A DNA stretch of 64,000 nucleotides, taken from NCBI RefSeq assembly GCF_026914265.1, contig NC_069136.1, positions 24,466,201-24,530,200 of the forward strand. Direction: 5' to 3'. A model generated the notes under the pieces. The model made no database searches and was not told where the DNA came from. It saw only the letters and a program-made list of their open reading frames with translations. This document shows positions 60,670-64,000 of this stretch, piece by piece; the stretch's first letter is position 1, and every line of letters begins with the position of its first letter. Source of the DNA: Mya arenaria (taxonomy: Eukaryota; Mollusca; Bivalvia; Myida; Myidae). The position numbers and the translations under genes are program-made.

Positions 60670-63043
60670 ATATATATATCAACGTTGCATGTTTTGTAAA
60701 CCTAAAGTTTAGCAATAGTTAATCGTAAGAAGGTAAAACATTTCTTGAACAAATATTTGAATAAGAATTAAAAAATACCTCCCATAGATGAAAAAGGAAA
60801 AACACCGCTTGTGGTGTAAATATATCATAAACATTTTATTGATTCTATTCGTTAGCTTATTCTGAAAACAATGAACTATTACATCCAGGTCAATACTACA
60901 GCCAAAAAATAATACGTACCACACATTTGAGTCATAATGTATAACAAACAGCAATAATTCATACCCGTTTTCGCTCTTCTTCCTCTTGTCGTTTCCTTTT
61001 TTCTTCTTCCTGTTTTCTCTCTTCTTGCTCTTGTCGTTTCCTTTCTTCTTCTTCTTCACGTTTTCTCTCTTCTTCCTCTCGTCTCTGTCGCTCTTCCTCT
61101 TCTTTCCTTTGCCTTTCTTTCTCTTCCCGACTTCTCCGCTCCTCATCCTTGCGCTCAATACGAAATAAAACTTTTTTAACGAGGGTCGATAAACAATTTA
61201 CCTCGCAAGAAATGTAAACATGGAGTGTAACAATGGTAAGACGTTGGCAGTTTTTTTTTCTTGGATCAATATGTGAACAATTATGAAACATGCCTCCCTT
61301 AAAGGAAAAAGGAAATACCATTTCTGCTTGTGGTGTATAATATAATATTTAAATTCTAATGACACTATTTATAAGCTCAATTTAAACGCGCATGAGCTCT
61401 TACATAAAAATCATTACTTTAGCCAAAGCAATAATTCATACCACACATTTGTGTTATGATGTGACAAATAGCAATTATTACCAGTTTTTTCTCTTTTTCC
61501 TCTTGTCTTTTCTTTTCATCTTCTTCCTGTTTTCGCCTCTCGTCTTCTTCGCGACGTCGCCTCTCTTCTTGTTCTTTACGTCGTTTTTCTTCTTCTTTGC
61601 GACGTTTTTCATCTTCAAAACTTTCTTGTTTTGTTTTAACCCAGCTTTCTAGACAACCTGGAATCAGATATCCAGACAAAACCTAATTTTAATGACAAAA
61701 AAGAGACGGGCTTTTCAAGGTAGGAACAGGTCACGTATCTGTACGTTTTTATGAATGTGTCCACATTGTTGAAAACTTTATGCATGACAGTCTTGTGGTG
61801 GATTTTACTTAAGGGGTAGGGTTTAGTTGGCTGGTGTGCCACTCTGTTACCGGAATAGATAAACTTGGATTCTAATAAATTCTACGCTCGGGAACAATTT
61901 TAGAGGTGTGTGGATAGCCCGACGAGCCCTTGTCAGTGGATCCGTTAGTGGTTTGCAGGTTTAAGCACGATTGTTTTTGCAAGGGACACTGATCAACTAA
62001 AAAGTTAAACGCTACCTGTCAATACCTTATTAACTCCCTTATCAGTTATCAGACTTCTCACAAGAATTGGATTAAATAACTGTATGAGTGAATTTCAGTT
62101 CGGATATAATGTTTTCATTTATGTTACATACAGATCTGACAACTGTGTTCATACCTTTCAAGTTATCGATATCATCCATGGTTAGAGATGCACCGTCTTT
62201 TAGTCGTGCACAGGCAGACGTTGTCATAGATATGAGCTCAAATAGACGTTGGTTCGTTAGCTCGTTCGCCTTCATCTCCAAGTCATGTATTCTCTGCATA
62301 ACCTTCAAATTCTCGTTAGGCAGTGCACCTTCAACCTCCAAACTCGCGTTAGGCAGTGCACCTTCAACATCCAATCTCACAGGCAGTGCACCTATTAATT
62401 TTAAATTCGCGCTACGCCGTGTACCTTTAATCTTCAAATGTTTGTTAGACAGTGTACCTCCGGGTTGCGCAACTGAAAAAGTTAATCAGTAAATACATGA
62501 TCGGAGATTATTATTTGTATATAAAGTATATTTTCCTTTTACGTAAGTACCAAAATAATATACAAAGCGTAAAGAACGTGACGAATATCATAAAGTAGTA
62601 AGTCTAATGTAATATTAACAGTTACCTATGTCCTATAATAGTCTTTCAGTAACATAACAATCATTGACGAAACAATTTTATTACAACTCTAACAATAAAC
62701 ATGGCGCCAGTTGTCTATCATCCAATGAGGTAAATTAAAGAAGGAATATACTTATCAATAAATACATAAGCTTGGATAATAACTCATTTTAAAAGTATTG
62801 ACAAATAACCTAAGATAATCAATTAAGCCTGATTACACCTTATTAGATGGTTCGGAAATTAATTCGCCTTTCTGAAAAACATTTCTTTAACCTACCGACG
62901 AGTCTCCTGAACAAGGCCTTGATTGCATCTTGTATTCGTTTAACTTGTTCTGGTAGACATTTCTTCAGTTCATCGAGCTTTTTGGTGATGTTTTCTACGT
63001 ATCCGCTGACATCTTGGACGGATTTAACAGCTTTATCAATCGA
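54814..63043 (-). CDS. PIDD1-like protein B (first exon beyond window)
   Basis: Eighteen in-window exons, all phase-consistent: 63043-62896, 62472-62155, 61657-61482, 61153-60965, 60445-60350, 60223-60027, 59742-59526, 59047-58884, 58522-58339, 58169-58013, 57628-57496, 57326-57118, 56830-56733, 56511-56335, 56152-56098, 55711-55497, 55325-55241, 55043-54814. They total 1016 codons with the stop; the short starting exon, 41 codons in A, should lie right of the window. The domain order is that of A. Differences: exon 3 has 129 extra bases, one extra coiled-coil exon (60965-61153) is present, and the ZU5 exon at 57496-57628 starts three bases later because the acceptor AG used in A is lost. The frame is open and splice signals are kept, so B appears functional. 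Role inferred as for A. Confidence 0.85.
56098..57326 (-). other. paralogue B: UPA-domain exons
   Basis: Same exon lengths as A (209, 98, 177, 55). VRMIVRQHVVNPQKALVMVA and QFLLRDGQRLILTCAG are the UPA strands. The upstream junction again gives RFSLFELEMP. Confidence 0.72.
57496..59742 (-). other. paralogue B: ZU5-type exons
   Basis: Counterparts of A exons 7-11; ELSEFENIKIMVIARP and NVKLFMPRDAFPSRTEVRLV are unchanged from A. Intron 59048-59525 is about 270 bases longer than in A, from an unrecognised insertion near 59240-59510. Confidence 0.72.
60501..60606 (-). repeat. partial copy of the acidic linker exon inside a B intron
   Basis: 106 bases match 59574-59678 of B's own exon (DDVIEILDDGEKP region) nearly base for base. 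No splice sites come with it. It abuts the (AT)n run and sits between two coiled-coil exons. Confidence 0.85.
60607..60680. repeat. (AT)n microsatellite
   Basis: About 70 bases of TA dinucleotides with one small interruption. Confidence 0.97.
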
Positions 63044-63149
63044 CTTCAAGTAAATGTAATTTTTTAGCGTCATGCTAATGTATTAATATAAATAGTTCAT
63101 AAATTATTGACAAATGCTGTGACAAGTGAGAGAAAGTGAAGGCATACAT

Positions 63150-64000
63150 AGGTTAGTAGTAAACGTTAGTGAGCTATTTCGCTTACCGCTCCAAGGCGGT
63201 GATCCTAAAAATATTAATTGATAAAGAGTTTGTGGTCTGTCTCATTTGTATAAACGGTGTATCACACATTCTTTGTTTGTTACGCCCTTACCTGGAGCTC
63301 TTTATCAGGACTATTATTAATTATTTGGCTCATGGGCTTGTCCCTATAGTTGCAAATGAATAATTCCATAAAACATTTGTTCGAGACAACTAATGATACA
63401 AGGACGAGCAAAAACAGCAATACTTTCTTATTTCAATTTAACAAGACAAATACTTAGTCTTAATGTCATTCAGTTTGGTCATGAAAACGGCACTTATAAA
63501 CCCATTAAATCTGCGAAAAGATGATGCTGATCAATCGGAAAAGTATGGCCCTAACATCTCCTCAAATGAATATTTCGATGGGAATTCGACGAACATCTTC
63601 ATAGCAAACTTGAGGTATGATGCAATGCGCATTAATCGAGCATACACCATGCAAAATGACAATCAGAGGTTCACAAGAACGAATGTTTTTAACGCGCCTA
63701 ATATGCAATAAAAAATGAATACTTCGCATTCCGGCCAATTCGATATCGCGATGGTTTAAGTACAACGATGGCACTAACGTGTACACTCGAATTACGTTCG
63801 TAGACACGTTTAGTGTGTAAAAACTTCCAACTAGTTATGATAGTACAAGGACTCCCCTACAAAAAACGTGCCTGTTCAACGACAGTCAAGAATAGTTCAA
63901 ACAGTGGCCCTTCTACCCTTCTTGATGTATGTGTCGTCGCGTAACTCTCAGGATATATGTGGATGACTTGATATATTTGACTATGATAAACCAGCATTAA
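63150..64000 (-). other. intron 1 of B, block shared with intron 1 of A
   Basis: Matches 46240-47065 (see there). The match runs to the right edge of the window, so the duplication unit continues beyond it. Confidence 0.65.

Larger units (their letters stand above)
60027..63043 (-). other. paralogue B: helical N-terminal exons, expanded
   Basis: Exon 3 (62155-62472) contains five tandem units of 10-12 residues (GGTLSNKHLKIK, GTRRSANLKLI, GALPVRLDVE, GALPNASLEVE, GALPNENLKV), where A has one. The Arg/Glu rod has four exons instead of three. The added 63-codon exon (60965-61153) starts like A exon 5 and ends like A exon 4 (RKRQEEEERKR, donor GTATGA). Confidence 0.85.

Noticed and set aside
60709-61321. 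149- and 120-codon minus frames rich in Lys/Glu/Arg
   Set aside because: These are read-through versions of the spliced coiled-coil exon 60965-61153; phases of neighbouring exons show the shorter exon is the real one.

Overview
The window is animal nuclear DNA, most likely from a bivalve mollusc. It is AT-rich and has intron-split genes with GT-AG junctions. It carries dispersed repeats of the kind common in bivalve genomes: the paired 'AGGTCACTGTGACCT' element, the 'AACAAAGGGCAATAACTC' element, and short inverted-repeat elements beginning TTAAAGCTGCACTC. The species cannot be named from sequence alone. No gene model here is bacterial. I saw no CRISPR array and no convincing LTR, retroviral, Polinton or other capsid-bearing element.

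Layout. (1) 1-3.5 kb: the 3' end of a chymotrypsin-fold (S1) serine protease homologue on the + strand. Its catalytic Ser is replaced by Arg, and a 61-bp minisatellite has grown out of its last 5' splice site. (2) 6.3-15.1 kb: a 4.6-kb near-identical tandem duplication. Each copy carries the 3' half of a hAT-transposase-derived gene (ZNF862-like) with a shared frameshift, and a MITE with a 9-bp target duplication. (3) 15.1-22 kb: a repeat mosaic with signs of template switching and no clear gene. (4) 24.8-26.5 kb: a complete three-exon Hairy/E(spl) (HES) bHLH-Orange repressor ending in WRPW. A damaged second copy lies at 33.1-33.8 kb inside a larger block that duplicates both flanks. Between the two are a tRNA-Ser(AGA) gene and a 36/42-bp minisatellite. 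(5) 36.9-64 kb: two tandem paralogous genes on the - strand, here called A (complete, 18 exons, 951 codons) and B (18 exons in the window; the first exon lies beyond the right edge).

Genes A and B are the most interesting content. Their C-terminal halves match the PIDD1 layout (ZU5-ZU5-UPA-death domain) and add a second C-terminal death-like domain. The leucine-rich repeats of PIDD1 are replaced by a helical N-terminus and a long Arg/Glu-rich helix or coiled coil. All exon phases agree across both copies. Two sites equivalent to the PIDD HFS self-cleavage motifs read EFE and RFS. The copies differ by repeat expansion in exon 3, an extra hybrid coiled-coil exon in B, and MITE insertions present only in A. 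Death-fold proteins of this type act in stress or immune signalling; that role here is inferred from architecture only.

Long stretches (about 18.5-24.5, 26.7-30.2 and 50-54 kb) hold no gene I can support.
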